In this document: positions 50,641 to 62,659 of the stretch, piece after piece
How the letters are laid out: each line of letters begins with the position of its first letter
Numbering within the stretch: the stretch's first letter is position 1
DNA from: Serinus canaria
Lineage: Eukaryota; Chordata; Aves; Passeriformes; Fringillidae
Reading direction: 5' to 3'
Length of the DNA: 64,000 nt
Assembly: GCF_022539315.1 (NCBI RefSeq)
Contig: NC_066329.1
Coordinates: 7,353,072-7,417,071 of the forward strand
Made by a program: the position numbers and the translations under genes
Notes under the pieces: generated by a model
What the model was told of the DNA's origin: nothing
Seen by the model: the letters and a program-made list of their open reading frames with translations, nothing else
The model's database searches: none

Positions 50641-50700
50641 GGGGCAAGTAATTTCCAATCTGCTTCAGTGTTCCCATCTACACAATGGAGATAATTCCAA
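50630..50700 (+). mobile_element. MIR-type SINE fragment (core, sense)
   Basis: The segment contains CCTGGGGCAAGTAATTTCC, then TCTGCTTCAGTG, TTCCCATCTACACAATGG and AGATAATTCC. This follows the order of the MIR core: CTTGGGCAAGTTACTTAAC, CTCAGTTTCC, CATCTGTAAAATGG, GATAATA. Divergence is high, as expected for an ancient amniote-wide SINE. Similarity fades after about 50700, so the right edge is approximate. A CTCF-like motif overlaps its left edge. Confidence 0.7.
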
Positions 50701-50709
50701 ACGCAACTG

Positions 50710-52670
50710 CAGAGTTAGGGAGACACGCTCAGTTTGGAGGCTGATAAAGGTCTGAGAGATCCTGAGGATGTGCTGCCTCACAAACAACAGTGTCAAGTTC
50801 TCTGAGCCTGTTTTAGGTATCTAAATAAATACATCTGCCTGCTCAAAGCAGGAGCACAAGAGAACTTGCTTCTCGGAAGCTGGCTCAGTGATACATGAAG
50901 TGAAAACTCCAAAGAAACTTTGGGAGGCCTTCAGAATGATGTCCTCAAGTTTCTCAGTGCACACTGGAAAATTCTGCTAGAAAAACCATTACACATACAT
51001 TCTCAGACACAGCCATGTAACTGAAGGCTGACAGACACGTTTCACCAGCTGCAGTTTTCCCAACTACCAAAATCACAAAAACACTTCTCTGGATTCATTG
51101 CCATTTTCTGGCATTTTAAGTCCAGCTTGTGGGAAATATTCTCAAAAAGCAGGGCTGAAATGGAAATTTTTCTTAATAAAGAAAAAATTTTGTTTAATTT
51201 TGGCTGTGTATCTGCAGATACAAAAGCCCTTTGGTTTCATGGTCAGTTGCACATACCCAAAGGGGTGAGTTTGATTGACCTAATAGTGAAAATAATCCAG
51301 GTCTGTCTGTCTGTTTTAACAGAAATACTCTTTGGGTTTTTTTCTGAGCATGACTCTCTTGCATAGAGCTGGGTTTTCCTTGAATGAGATGAAATAAAAT
51401 CCAAGCAGAGACACTGAGGGTACAAATCCATGGAGCATAGATGTTAACCATGGTCAAGACTGAACATCCTCGTTAACTGCAGTCACACTATTCTGCCAGT
51501 ACTCAAAGTAACCCTATTACTGAGTCCAGGAAAAAGCCAAACACTAACAGTAAGGATACTTCTTTCCTCCCAATTTATTTTTAAACAAGCACTTCTTATC
51601 CAAGGAGTCAGGACCCTTTTGGCAAGACCAGCACAGAGGAAATCTCAGTGCTCAGTTCACTGCAACCCTGCTTTGAAAGGGCCAATGCCCTCTGTCATCC
51701 TCTTGTAACAGGAGCTCTCTGAGCTCTTGTGACCAAGCAACATGCCACTTTCTGACATCCTTTGTGGAGAAGGTAAGAAGTCTAATGCAGCTGAACATTT
51801 ATTTCACTCAGTTTTTCCTTTCCTAACTAAACCAGTGTGCACCTGTGTGCACATATACACACCCAATTATCTAAAAAACTATCACAAAAGTAAGTAGGCC
51901 AGACTGAATTTCATTTTGGACTAGGTTAACTAAATTAGTGCTTCAGAAATAAACCACACATTTAACTGAATTTCCAGAGTTTTGATTCAGCAAGTCTGTC
52001 TTGTGTGGACACCTTCCAGAAAGAGATCCTTCAATGACAAACCATTTATGAGGCTGCATTACAGGGACAAGGATGATGGTGCTCCTGAGGCTGAGACATT
52101 TGCAGGACTGAATGTGAAGACTGGATTTCAGTCCCAGAAGGTTTTCTAGTCACTAAGAATATGAAGCTCTGACAGTTTCTGATGTTTGCCAGCAGACTTT
52201 TGAGGAGCTGGTGAGTGCAACAATTTCACCAACAATTTCAAGTGATGCCAAACTAAATTCTGGGCTGGAGCTTAAGCCATTACAGAGCAGGAGCTGAGGG
52301 TGAACTGAAGGATCAACCACTCACTCTTGGTAAGAAAAACACTTCCTGCAAGACACCAAGCCCCTTCCTTTCCCAATTAAACAAAAAAAAATATACAAAC
52401 CTTTTAAAATTTAAATAGTGTTTCAAAGGTCAGCTCTGTTCACATCAGCCCACAGGGATTACATTAACAAAAAACTCCACTATGAACAATTTTTTTTCAC
52501 TTAGTGAAAACAGCAGGAACAAAATAATGCTAATGAGGATTGTTCTTTTTACACACATTGGTAGGCTTTTTATCTTCACACACCAAAGTCTTCTCCATCA
52601 AAATTTCCTGGCACACATGGCACACTAATTGTTGTCCCAGCTATAAGGGCTGTCCTGTCCACCTCACAGC
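50710..52670. other. Non-coding DNA, no gene recognised
   Basis: Unique AT-leaning sequence with few and short open frames (87 codons at most). Nothing assignable. Confidence 0.72.
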
Positions 52671-52674
52671 ACCT

Positions 52675-52800
52675 CATAGAAACACAGAATGGTTTGGGTT
52701 GGAAGGGACTTGAAAGCCCATTTATTCCCATGGGCAGGGACATCTTCCACTGGACCGCACTGTTCAAAGCCCCATCCAGCCTGGCTGTGAACACTTAATT
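52675..52800 (-). mobile_element. CR1 LINE fragment, 3' end, 5'-truncated
   Basis: On the plus strand the segment starts CATAGAAACACAGAATGG, continues GGTTTGGGTTGGAAGGGAC, then CCCATGGGCAGGGACA, TCTTCCACTGGACC and CAAAGCCCCATCCAGCCTGG. This is the reverse complement of the avian/reptilian CR1 3' end, whose sense strand terminates in ATTCTATG-type 8-bp repeats; the CATAGAA at 52675 is a remnant of those. The element therefore runs on the minus strand with its 3' terminus at the left. Only about 125 bp remain, typical of CR1 5' truncation, and no reverse-transcriptase sequence is present. It is the main evidence that the host is a bird. Confidence 0.88.
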
Positions 52801-53459
52801 CCACCTGCAGAAAAAAAATGTGTGCTCTCAGCTGGGCAAGGTAAAAAAGAGCAAGGAGGAAGCTTCGAGGTGCCACAGCAACACAACACTCCTCTGGGAT
52901 AACCACTGCAGAGGACTGTCCATAAATATGGTGATGCAGGGAGCAGCAATACCTGCGTAGTCACCATCCTGCAGACAGAATTCTGCATTTCATTTACACA
53001 GCTCATATCTACAGCACACAGTAAGAGGAGCCTCCCAGGCATTTACAAGGCTAGAAAATTAAAGCTGCAGTTTGGTCCGAAATACTAAAAAGCCCTTGGT
53101 AGTTTCATGGAGCCAAGAGCCTCTGAGAGAGGCTGAACCAGCAATTCCTTCCTGAGCTTCCACTGGAAAAAGATTAGAAGAACATTACATATAATATACC
53201 CATATGCTTTGTTTTTCTTGCTTTTTGTTTTGCCTTTTAAGAAACTTCCCCTCCAGAATATTAAAAGTAACAAATTTTAAATTTTTTTTAACAAACACTA
53301 ACCTCAGATCATTAGCCAACCTGGCAACAGACCAGAGAAAATTTATAGCCGACGTGCAACATCAGCTTTCATCCAGAAATGCTAATTTCAGTAAAATGAA
53401 TAGTGTGTGGGCTTTTCATACTGCTTTGCATTTGGCTCCTCACAGCCCTGTTTAAAGCC

Positions 53460-53780
53460 TGGGAACCGGCCATATAGTTAAACTGCACAGATGTTCAACA
53501 ATCTGTACTTGTGTTAATTACCCTAATGTGAGCAGAAACTCAACAGATCCCTGCTAATGAAGGAGAAAGTTTTCCAGTGTGACTACCGTATGTTTCATTG
53601 TCACTGTATTACCAAGCTTCTCCCCCTCCTTCCCCTGCCCCCCCAGCTCCCATTCTCTGCAGCTCCTTTGCATTCACATCACCCTCCCACCTCAGCATGC
53701 ATGAATTGGACCAACTAATGACTGTGTATTCGCAACATGGCAGACACCATTAGGCTGATCGGAGGTGCGGCTGCTGAATT
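53460..53780. promoter_or_regulatory. Candidate conserved non-coding block (texture only)
   Basis: AACCGGCCATATAGTTAAAC, TGTTAATTACCCTAATGTG and GACTACCGTATGTTTCATTG lie left of a C/T-rich run at 53622-53660. GACTGTGTATTCGCAACATGG and CATTAGGCTGATCGGAGG lie right of it. Homeodomain-like TTAATTA and isolated CpG in unique sequence suggest an enhancer. No exon is supported. Confidence 0.28.
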
Positions 53781-53789
53781 TTAACAGGC

Positions 53790-56700
53790 ACTTTTAAACA
53801 AGGTAAGAAAAACAGATTCATCACGCTCCCCCACTCTCTCATCCCCACCCATCTGCCATTCTTCTGCCCTTGCCACAGCTCAGAAACACTCACCAAGTGC
53901 AAACACACTTCCCCCTCCATAAAACACGGCGGGCGTAGAAAGCAATGTGAATAGATGTTGCTGGGCAATTACTGGGGGTGGGAGCCCAGAGCTGGGTGCA
54001 TCTGGGAGGCCAGGCTAGCGAGGAGGAAGGCTGGCTCAGGAGGAGGAAGGCTGGCTCAGGGACTGGAGGGAGCAGCACGCTCTGCCTCGCAGGGCAGCAG
54101 AACGAGCTCCTGCCAGGAAGGGAGAGCAGCAAGGAGAATGTTCATCTGCACCCAGGAGGTAAGACAGGGCTCTAAAGGGCACGATGGGAAGGGTAAGGCA
54201 ATGCTCAAGTGATCAGTGCTGCCAGTAGCAATGAGCCAATACTGCTGTGCAACTTAACCCAGCATTAGAACGTACTCGACCTCCGAAGAACTGCCTTTCC
54301 CACTGAGGTTCTCACTTTCTCTTCCAGCGTCTGTCTGCTCCGCTCCCTGCTGCCAATCATCACCTCCAGCCACCTCTCTCAAAGCAATCTGCTCAGCAAG
54401 CAGCAGGCAAAGGGGGCTGGGGAAGGGCGACTGACTTGCCCCAGTAAGCCCCAAGTGACCTCTGAATGATACCAGCCCTGGCCCGAGCCAGGGTTCACAT
54501 CTCCCAGGTGCCACCACTTCACAGCCAGGCCAGTCTGCACCAGCAAATCGTATTACAATGACCCCCATGGGAACAAATGTACTCGCCGTGCTTGACTTGA
54601 CTGGCAGACTCCCACCACAGAGGGAGGGGGGAAGGCAGTCAACTTTGCTCATTTATTAGATCCACCCTGCTAGGTCAGCCTCTTTGTTGTTCACAGAGCC
54701 AACAACTGCAAACTCAGAGATGGGGCTGAGTTGCCATCCAGAGAGCTCAGCGTGTTTCACCCACACCGTTCCACCCTCTGCTCAGGACTGGCACTCGCTG
54801 CCAGCTCTCCACCCGACAAAGCTCGAGCTCCCTCTCAAAAACCTTGCTGTTCATGAATTGAGGAGACGGAGGAGAAGAGGCACACAAAAAGGTGGGGAGG
54901 GGATCCAGCATAACCCAGAAAGAGGTGAAAATTATTTAGAGAGCACTTGGCTCTTTTCTCCTACCTCTTCATCATTAGCACTGGAAGCAACACAGCTGTC
55001 TAATGGCAACTTCAGACACCCATGGGCCAGCAAAGCGACATTTTCCACACTTAAATAACACTGAGCTGATTTAATTACTGCACTTAATAGTAACAAAAGA
55101 TGTCTCAATTTAATCTTCAAATGGCCCTCCAAGATCAAAACACAGCTGGCTGGATAACAAGATGGCCTAGGCCAGCAAACAAGTAGGTCCAATTTGTTCA
55201 AGAGCTGCATCCACTCCTGGGCATGAAAGGCCAAGGAACACTTGTGTGTCGAACGAATCAAAGGAAGCAGCGCTCCCATCGCCCCCTCCCTCCCTCCCCG
55301 ACTTTGTCACAGAGAGGAAAAATAAAAAGGCAGCTGATTCACGGGCAAAGAAATGCAACATGATAAAAGAACAAATGATTATGTTTGGGAGAGGAAGAAA
55401 AGAAGTAAGAATCGAGATTTAACAGGTTTTGCTTTTATAATCCTTCAAGATGATTAGGAATGAATGAATCAGATTAAAATCACATGGAGACAAAGGGAGG
55501 TCTCTAACTCTTTTGTTTTTTTTTCCATACTGGACACAAGGAGACAGCTCATTAAGGAAAGCCCTCAAGACAAAGCTCCAGTGGGGAACAACCAATCTTC
55601 TTTTTTGAGCAAGAAAAGTGGGGGAAAATTAACCATTTACTTCTAATATTCTCTGATTGTCCATACTGGGCTGTGATTGTTAATTTTTGCAAACTATTCT
55701 AAGAAATGCCCCTCTCTTGGGCAGCTTTCAATGCATACTTCTGCTGACACAAGTACCAGGCCTCTCCAGGCACCTTCCAACAATTTTCAAGCTTTTGCAC
55801 GTTCCATTACAGCTAAACACAGAAAGGTTACAGCCAGTCTTTCTGTCACTGCAACATTTCTGTGATCCTGAGTGGCAGGGAAGTCTAAATAAGCTCTCAT
55901 CATATACCTGGGATGTAGCATTCCAACTCCCCCTTCCAGCTACTGAGAGCAGCACCAGTGCCACACAGCTCACATTCTGGACCTAATTTTAGCACTAATT
56001 AAAAACAAGTTTGCTATAAACCAGGTTGCTGAGCTTTGTGGGGTTACTCTGGATGAACAACAGACTGTGGGATACTGTTGCTGAAAGCTTAGAAAGTTTT
56101 CTCTAGCAATTTTTCCAGCACTTTTTCTCTTGATGGAGAACTAGGATGAGGCAACTAAAGTGTAACAATTTTCTTGGAGCCCTGGATCATATTTCGGGGG
56201 AATATGGTTTCTTTGGGTTTCGTTTTTCATTAAATACAGAGCTTATTTCATCAACAGCAGTTCTTAAGCAACAGATGATGTCATTGGCCACTGCACCATG
56301 AATGTGGAAGACTGAGGATATGGGGAAATTCCCTCTAACTCTGGTAACTCCCACCCCTTCTCCCTGGACTGTGACACCACACAGGATGAAAATGTCCATG
56401 TTTACAACAATCAGAGCCAGATAAACCACTGGTTTGCTCAAACACCTGGGCAGGGATGAGACATCTGATCACAGTCACTAAGCAGAAGGGGCTGGGAGAG
56501 GTCCTGTGGCTCTGTCTCCTCCTCAACAGGGCTAAATCTATGTTCAATTGGGTTCTAAAGGGCCTGGGTTATCTGAGTCTGCATGCAAATTTCAGACTAA
56601 TTCCCTCACTGTTTATTTAACTACCTTTCTTTCCCAGTGACTTTGACCCTGGACAGCCCTGTATTTTCAAAACCCCATTGTTTTGCAATAAACTACTGAA

Positions 56701-56980
56701 GAAATATTCATTGCTTCAATTTACAACCTCCCTACAGATCTGTGCTCAAGCTCAGGAATCGAACCTTCATACTTCAAACTAGCTGGGTTCAGCCACCTGA
56801 ATGGCAAGCACGAGTAAAATTTCTCATCTCTCTGCCCAATTGGTTTCATTTAAGCATGACTGAACCTCATCTTAGAGCCACTTTCCCAATCAGTTTAAGT
56901 TCTAGATCAGTAACAAGAGATCTCGAGGAGGCACTCGCCGCTGAAGCCTGAGCAAGTGCATGTTTCCAGTTTGCATGTTT
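53790..56980. other. Non-coding DNA, no gene recognised
   Basis: Contains the 20-bp duplication at 54021, a CCCTCCCTCCCTCCCC run near 55280 and an octamer ATGCAAAT at 56583-56590. The largest frame is 132 codons (54254-54652, minus), domain-free. Confidence 0.68.
54021..54060. repeat. Two perfect copies of a 20-bp tandem repeat
   Basis: AGGAGGAAGGCTGGCTCAGG is repeated identically at 54021-54040 and 54041-54060. Perfect identity suggests a recent duplication or a polymorphic minisatellite seed. Confidence 0.96.
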
Positions 56981-56999
56981 GTTTAAGTAAGTGACAAAG

Positions 57000-57200
57000 A
57001 TGGAGCGACCAAAAGCAATTCCCTTAACTAGAATTCACAAGTGCAGCCAAGGAGAAAATCTCCCGCCTGCCCGTGAGGAGGGAGTCGGGGCTTCTCAAAG
57101 GCTGAAAGGCGGCTGCGCTCAATGCCCGGCACAAAGCGCCAAGCGCCGAATCCTGACCCCGCTGAAGTCAGCAGCAAAATTCCCAGAGATTTCCTCAGGG
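57000..57200. other. CpG-elevated unique segment
   Basis: CTCCCGCCTGCCCGTGAGG, GGAGTCGGGG, GGCGGCTGCGCTC, AAAGCGCCAAGCGCCG and CCCCGCTGAAG raise CpG well above the surroundings over about 130 bases. The overlapping 120-codon plus frame (56991-57353) has no recognisable domain. Regulatory or chance. Confidence 0.3.
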
Positions 57201-58028
57201 CCAGGATGCTCCAACCTGTTCAGACAATTCACAAACCACCATTTCAAGGGCACACCTTCGCCTGAGATTCCCAAGGGCCTTTTGAGTTTTGACTTAAATG
57301 CTTGGATTATTTTTACAATTCCAGTTATGGGTTCTTTGTTCGCAGGGAGTTAAGCAATACAAAGAACACAGCGAGAGAACAATGAAGGCATTACCATGCA
57401 TGATTTGTCTTAAAAAAAATTCTTCTTCTTTTCATGAAGTTATAGATCCAATTTCAGTCTTTATTATCGCTTTGCCATGTGAGAAAGTGGTTCTTAATTT
57501 TAATAAAGGAAGGGAGCTTCGTATTTCAACAAGAGCTTAAATGCTTCCTGCAATACAGGAGGTGGAAAGCTCTTTTGCTAACAGTTACCGCAGGCCAGAT
57601 TTATGGAGGGAAAGGGAAATAATCTGCCTACACCAAGTAAATAAACCCTGTCTAGGACATACCTAACAGTGGGCAGTAGCCCAAAGACATCTTGTCCGAT
57701 GAGATCACTTCTGCCCCCTCCATTTTAAGGGAAATTAAGAGCTTGCTCTGCCAAGCACATATTAACATTTCACTTATCACTAAACTCGGGGTCCAAGCAA
57801 GTACATATGCTACTGCAGTCTGTGGTACACGACTGGACTGATAAAAATCTTTCCACCACGTTAACCCATCTGGAGAAAGAACCATATATGCAGCTTTCAC
57901 TGAGATTACTAGATAATTATCTTCCTCAAATCTACTTTGCCCTTAGAAAGGAGTCTGCAGTATATCTAAGGAGGTTCTCATCTAAAACTTAAATGTATTC
58001 TATTTCATGTGAAGAATGACAAGTTTAA

Positions 58029-58063
58029 CCCAATTCACAAAGTAAGTGCCCCAATTCACAAAG
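58029..58063. repeat. Direct repeat CCCAATTCACAAAG, period 21 bp
   Basis: The 14-mer occurs at 58029-58042 and 58050-58063, separated by TAAGTGC. The first copy is preceded by TTTAA and the second by TAAGTGC, so duplication covers little more than the 14-mer. Confidence 0.9.
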
Positions 58064-58587
58064 GCTTGTGTAGTTTACCTTTGAAAAAATGCTACTAGTG
58101 GCCCACTGTTCCACTGCATGCTACCATAGCAATTTCAAATCAGAAATGCTAGTTGGGTTTGGCCAGCCAAACCTTCAGAGCTATTCCAGTTTGAAATCTA
58201 CTATGGAAATTTCTTTCTCCTCAAACACGACCAATAGCCCTATTATTTTACAGCCTTTCCCATCAGACCCTGTTTATGTTAGCACTGGAGCCATAATACC
58301 AAAATCTGTCTTTAAATACGGTCCTCACTGCTAAAAAGTAAATATAGCTTTGCAAAATTGTTTTTAAATTTTGTTCCATCTCTGCTCTGGCAAACGAAAT
58401 GAAGCCAGTTGTAACCTCAGTACCACGAATCTGGTTTAAACACAGCCCATGCTGGAAGTGAAATAAAAATTTGATGCAACACACATTACTTGGATGATCT
58501 ACGACTCAACTTGGGCTGTGACCAAAAGACCTGACCTGGGCTGCAGCTACACGTTCATCCAAACAAACAGGACTGTGGACAGTGCCA

Positions 58588-58665
58588 ATACTCCCATTTT
58601 TCACTCGAGAACCTCAAGATGCACAGCCAGGTGAGGTGCCTTGCCCATCAAGGGCATGCTGGAGA
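58588..58665 (-). mobile_element. MIR-like SINE fragment (antisense)
   Basis: The plus strand reads ACTCCCATTTTTCACTCGAG, AACCTCAAGATGCACAGCC, AGGTGAGGTGCCTTGCCC and ATCAAGGGCATGCTGG. This parallels the reverse MIR core CCCATTTTACAGATGAGG, AAACTGAGGCACAGAG, AGGTTAAGTGACTTGCCC, AAGGTCACACAGC. The identity is weak and the boundaries are approximate. Confidence 0.5.
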
Positions 58666-59838
58666 GGAGCACACAGCACAGGTGGGTGACCTGGCCACTG
58701 GGACACACCATCTGGGTGCTTTCCATACTGCATCAGCACAGAGGGGCAACATGTTATTCGTTTCATGTGTTATTCATTATTAATTCCACACTCTGAATCT
58801 CTGTATAAGGGGGAAAAAAACCCTAAGAAACTGAGAGCCATGTATGGAACACAGTCCTACTGAGAGAGGACTAACAAGAAAGTCAGTAAAACACCTCCTA
58901 GCAAATTTCAAGCCAGAGCCAAAGAGAGAAATTGAGAAAAAGCAGCAACAACTAGCATTTTTATCTTCCAACTTGCTTGCATACAACTCCCAGCAAAAGG
59001 ATTTAGCTGTGATAAAAAGGGCTGCAAGATCCCAAAGGGAGATATGGTGGTTTACGATTCCTTTCAGGCAGCTGAGTACGAAATCCCTGTGCCTTCTTCT
59101 CCTGGGGCCATTCATCTTGCCCAGGTGATGGAAAGCCAATCTCCCAGCAGGTGGGCCTGCTCTCACAGACCTTCATGCCTAATTGCCACAAATCAATTCC
59201 AACCCTGATGCTCAGGCTGCTGCTACCCCATCCCCATTTCCACCCCTTTCTCCTCACACTGACAGCCTGGGATCCTCTCATGTTACTAAACCCGCCTTTG
59301 GACACAGCACCCAGGAAGAGCAAGGCTCCAGACACTGCTGACTGTGGCCACTGCCACGAGCTGACCTTACACAAGAAAAGCCTCAAAAAAATTTCATCTC
59401 TGTGTCCCTGTGCACGTGTGCACGCACACATGCCTTCTGTTTTATTTTTTTGTTCAACTGGAATTAATCAGGAATGATAAACACTGTTTGTTTCCTGAAA
59501 GCAGCAGTGGGGGGATGAAATATGCCTCTTAAGCTTATCAGCTTCAGCGCCACTGAAGAGAAAGCTGGCTTCTAAGCCCAGGGATAATGGGCTGTCCTTT
59601 CAGGAAGGTATCAGAGGTCTCAGGAGAGGGAGACAGCACAATGGTGTGACCTTCAGCTAATAAAGCCCACCCTAGAGTCCAAAGAAGCTTGGGGAATATT
59701 GACAAAAGTTCATATTTACAACAGCCTGGACCCTTTCCAGAGACCATTACCAGTCTAGAGAGCAGCAGCCTCTGTATGTACACTTACACAGGCTTTTATT
59801 CTGCCTCCTCCTTTCTTTCTTTGTTCCCATGCTAGCAG

Positions 59839-59853
59839 AAAAAAAAAAAAAAA
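59839..59853 (+). repeat. Poly-A run, 15 bases
   Basis: Fifteen consecutive A following GCTAGCAG. No retrocopy body recognised. Confidence 0.9.
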
Positions 59854-60899
59854 TTAGTCAGAAGATGGCAATTCTTCTGCTAACAAGGCTCCAGCAGCAT
59901 CCTTCTTAAAGAAGAGAATTGTTTAAAATTTCAGTTTCAACCTCAGCCCTACCCTCTACTTGAAGGAAACTCAAGGCCTCTTGCAAGGATTCTTGGTGCA
60001 TCATCATGCTCATCAGGAAAAAAGCATATGTGTTTTTGTGGAAAATCTGCTGATTTATTTATAATTCTTTAAACAAAAAGGCAGCCAACATATTGTAAAA
60101 TGAGAATGTTGTAGGGTTTTTCTTCAAATAGGCACTGGCAATCAATGCAGCCCGTCAGAAATACACGCCCAAAGCATTTTCAGGCAGAAACTGATCCCCC
60201 CCAGTCTGCCTTGTGGTTGGCAAAATGACGTTCAGCCCATAACTAGAGTGCAAAGGCATGACTGGAATACAAATAACAATAATATTTTAAAAATTGTTCA
60301 TACAGTGAAAAAAGCCCATTTCAAAACATAAAAACTGTTTGAAGCCGGAGTTTCATTTTTCTGCCTCCTAAAATAGTTCCAAAACAAATATATTAAAAAA
60401 AAAAGGTTTGGAGGAAATCTGTTTTCAAGGGTAATTTCACTGAAATCAATATTAAATCTCAAAACATTTAATGGAAATAACATCTTCAGTGACAGAACTA
60501 CTTTGACCAAACTTTCCAGTCCAGCTACATGCCAGTCTGCCATTTTTATTTATCAGCTTCATAATTCATCTTTGCCATCCTGAAACTAATCCTGTTAGGG
60601 ATCAAAAGGGATCCAAGAACTGGAGCAGGTTAGAACTTACCCCAATAACATCTTCTAAAAGATGCCTCTGTGTCGTGGTGGTCTCGTTTGCCATGCCAGT
60701 ATTTGACAGGCAGGAAGTGGGCTGAACAAACATCTATGAAGACCACACACTTCTCACTTCTGCAGCTTTTTTTTCCCCAGTGAAGAACATGCTTCCACCA
60801 AGTGCTACAGTTACACCAGCTACACAGGCTCACAAGCAGTTTTCCAATTTCCTAGAGTTATGGCCCAAGCAGGCATTTTATCCTTTCTCCTTAATCCCA

Positions 60900-61040
60900 T
60901 CCAACCATATTTGCTATCAGGAGAGTTCAGGTGATGGATTGCAGCCTGTCTGAATCCAAAGTAGTCAAATTAGCTATTAATGTTGTGCTTAATGTGCTCA
61001 CACAAACAAGGTCATTGGCTGCATCGAGACTAATAGAAGA
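60900..61040. promoter_or_regulatory. Candidate conserved non-coding block (texture only)
   Basis: TTTGCTATCAGGAGAGTTC, CAAATTAGCTATTAATGTTG and CACAAACAAGGTCATTGG include homeodomain-like and nuclear-receptor-like words (AAGGTCA) in unique sequence. Evidence is weak. Confidence 0.2.
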
Positions 61041-61049
61041 TGACACACA

Positions 61050-62420
61050 TTGGGACTGCACAGCCCAGGGGACTGCAAAAAGGATGAAAAAGTCTTTGGT
61101 TTATTGCCACTACTTCCAAATCAAGCCTGATGCTACAGACATCCCACCCGTGCTCAGCAGTCCAGCTGGGATCCACTCACAGCACACACCCAGGGGAGGA
61201 GCACTCGGTCCTCCATCACCTCAGACAGAGGTGCTGTTGGCTCAACTGCAGCCACATTTTGATCCCTGTCACTATTAACCATCCTTCCTCCTGGCCCCCA
61301 AACACTGCTCCAAATTACATTCATCCTCCCTCTTGAGATGAGCTAACAAAATCCATCAGCAGCAAGCAGCACTGAACTCAGGAAGTGGTGTAACATATCC
61401 AAACAGGAAGAGTTAACCAAAAAGATGAAGCCATGATCATCTTGGAAATACCAGCTAATTCACCTGTGGGGAAATACTCCTCAGGACAAGCAGGAAAAGT
61501 GAAAGGCATTGGGTTCCTCCAGCAGGAACCTGGAGCCCACTAGGGCAAAATACCCATAACCAGACCCATTACCAGCCCACCTGAGGGCACAGGGACACAG
61601 AGATCTGCTCAAGCAAAGTGAAACACCATTTTCTATGAATAACAGAAGGTGCTACACATGATAACATGAAACACTTGGAATCAGTTTCAATTTCTCTACA
61701 CACTATTTCAAGGATGAGAGGTGACATCTCCTGGCTGCCACCAGAGCCCTCTCTAAGGGCTTTTCATTGCCTAAACCTCTACATCAGCAGTGTTTTAATA
61801 ACTTTAACAGTGAGTTCCTATTGAGAAGCTCCAGAAACAACTATGTCTGGTAGTAATCTTATACCTGTTTTCCATGGCAGAACCCCCTGGTTCTCAGGAA
61901 ACCATGGGATATTAAGTGTATCCCAGAGAAACAGACAGATCCAGGACACGTCTTCTGCTGCAGTGGATGGGCAACTGCTCTGAACTGCTGCCCTCTCTAC
62001 TTCCAAACCACAAATACTCAGAAAATGCCTTGCTTTTAGGGTATAATTTTAACAAAGAATATTGGAGTTATAAGGCTGAAAAAGCAAGCTCCATTCTGAG
62101 AGGGTGTAACAATCCCACCTGTGGCTCTCCTAGAAGCACAAAAACGGGAAGCATAAATGGCCTGCTTGTGATGCCACATTATATGGCACAAGGCTTTGTC
62201 TTTCTTGAGTGAAGAGGTGAAAGATAAAAAAAGAAAAAAAACTAGGGCTTGAAACTGCAAAGAATTAAGCCTTAATATCAGCCAAGCTGGTGACTGGATC
62301 TCGGCAGCCTGTTTCCCTCTGAATTTCTCCTTGCTGCTGTGACGTGCTCACACTGAAAATTTTCCCCTGAGCAACTGCCTGACTAAAATACAGCACACCC
62401 TTACCATAAAGCCCTTTGTT
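61050..62420. other. Non-coding DNA, no gene recognised
   Basis: Unique sequence, open frames no longer than about 100 codons. A faint MIR-like word order at 61570-61620 was not convincing. Confidence 0.7.
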
Positions 62421-62429
62421 AAAACATCT

Positions 62430-62650
62430 TTGCCATAAAGCTGCAAAACCTTGGCTCCCAAGTACATTAAATCGTTATAAACCTGCCTTCGTTTTAACCG
62501 CGCAGTATTTCAAAACACAAAGCGCTTCTTCTGAGAGACAGCACTTTAATGAGGAGAGGGGTAAAATATATAAACCAAACCTCATTATAGCATAATTTCC
62601 AGGAGACAAGCATGCTGTTAGAAAAGGAATCCATGGCAATAGCATTTCAC
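62430..62650. promoter_or_regulatory. Candidate conserved non-coding block (texture only)
   Basis: CATTAAATCGTTATAAACC, TTCGTTTTAACCGCGCAG and ACAAAGCGCTTCTTC retain CpG in a strongly AT-rich context, followed by CACTTTAATGAGG and CTCATTATAGCATAATTTCC. Unique, with no repeat and no open frame of note. Confidence 0.28.
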
Positions 62651-62659
62651 ATAGCTTGA

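Larger units (their letters stand above)
57210..60890. other. Non-coding DNA, no gene recognised
   Basis: Besides the MIR-like piece at 58588 and the repeats at 58029 and 59839, the sequence is unique. The frames of 142 codons (59003-59431, minus) and 128 codons (58780-59166, minus) overlap each other and lack domains. Confidence 0.7.

Noticed and set aside
59140..59160. CTCF-like CCCAGCAGGTGGGCC
   Set aside because: An extra G shifts the GGC relative to CAG; poor match.
61565..61615. Possible additional MIR fragment (CACAGGGACACAGAGATCTG)
   Set aside because: Word order matches weakly over fewer than 30 bases; not distinguishable from chance.
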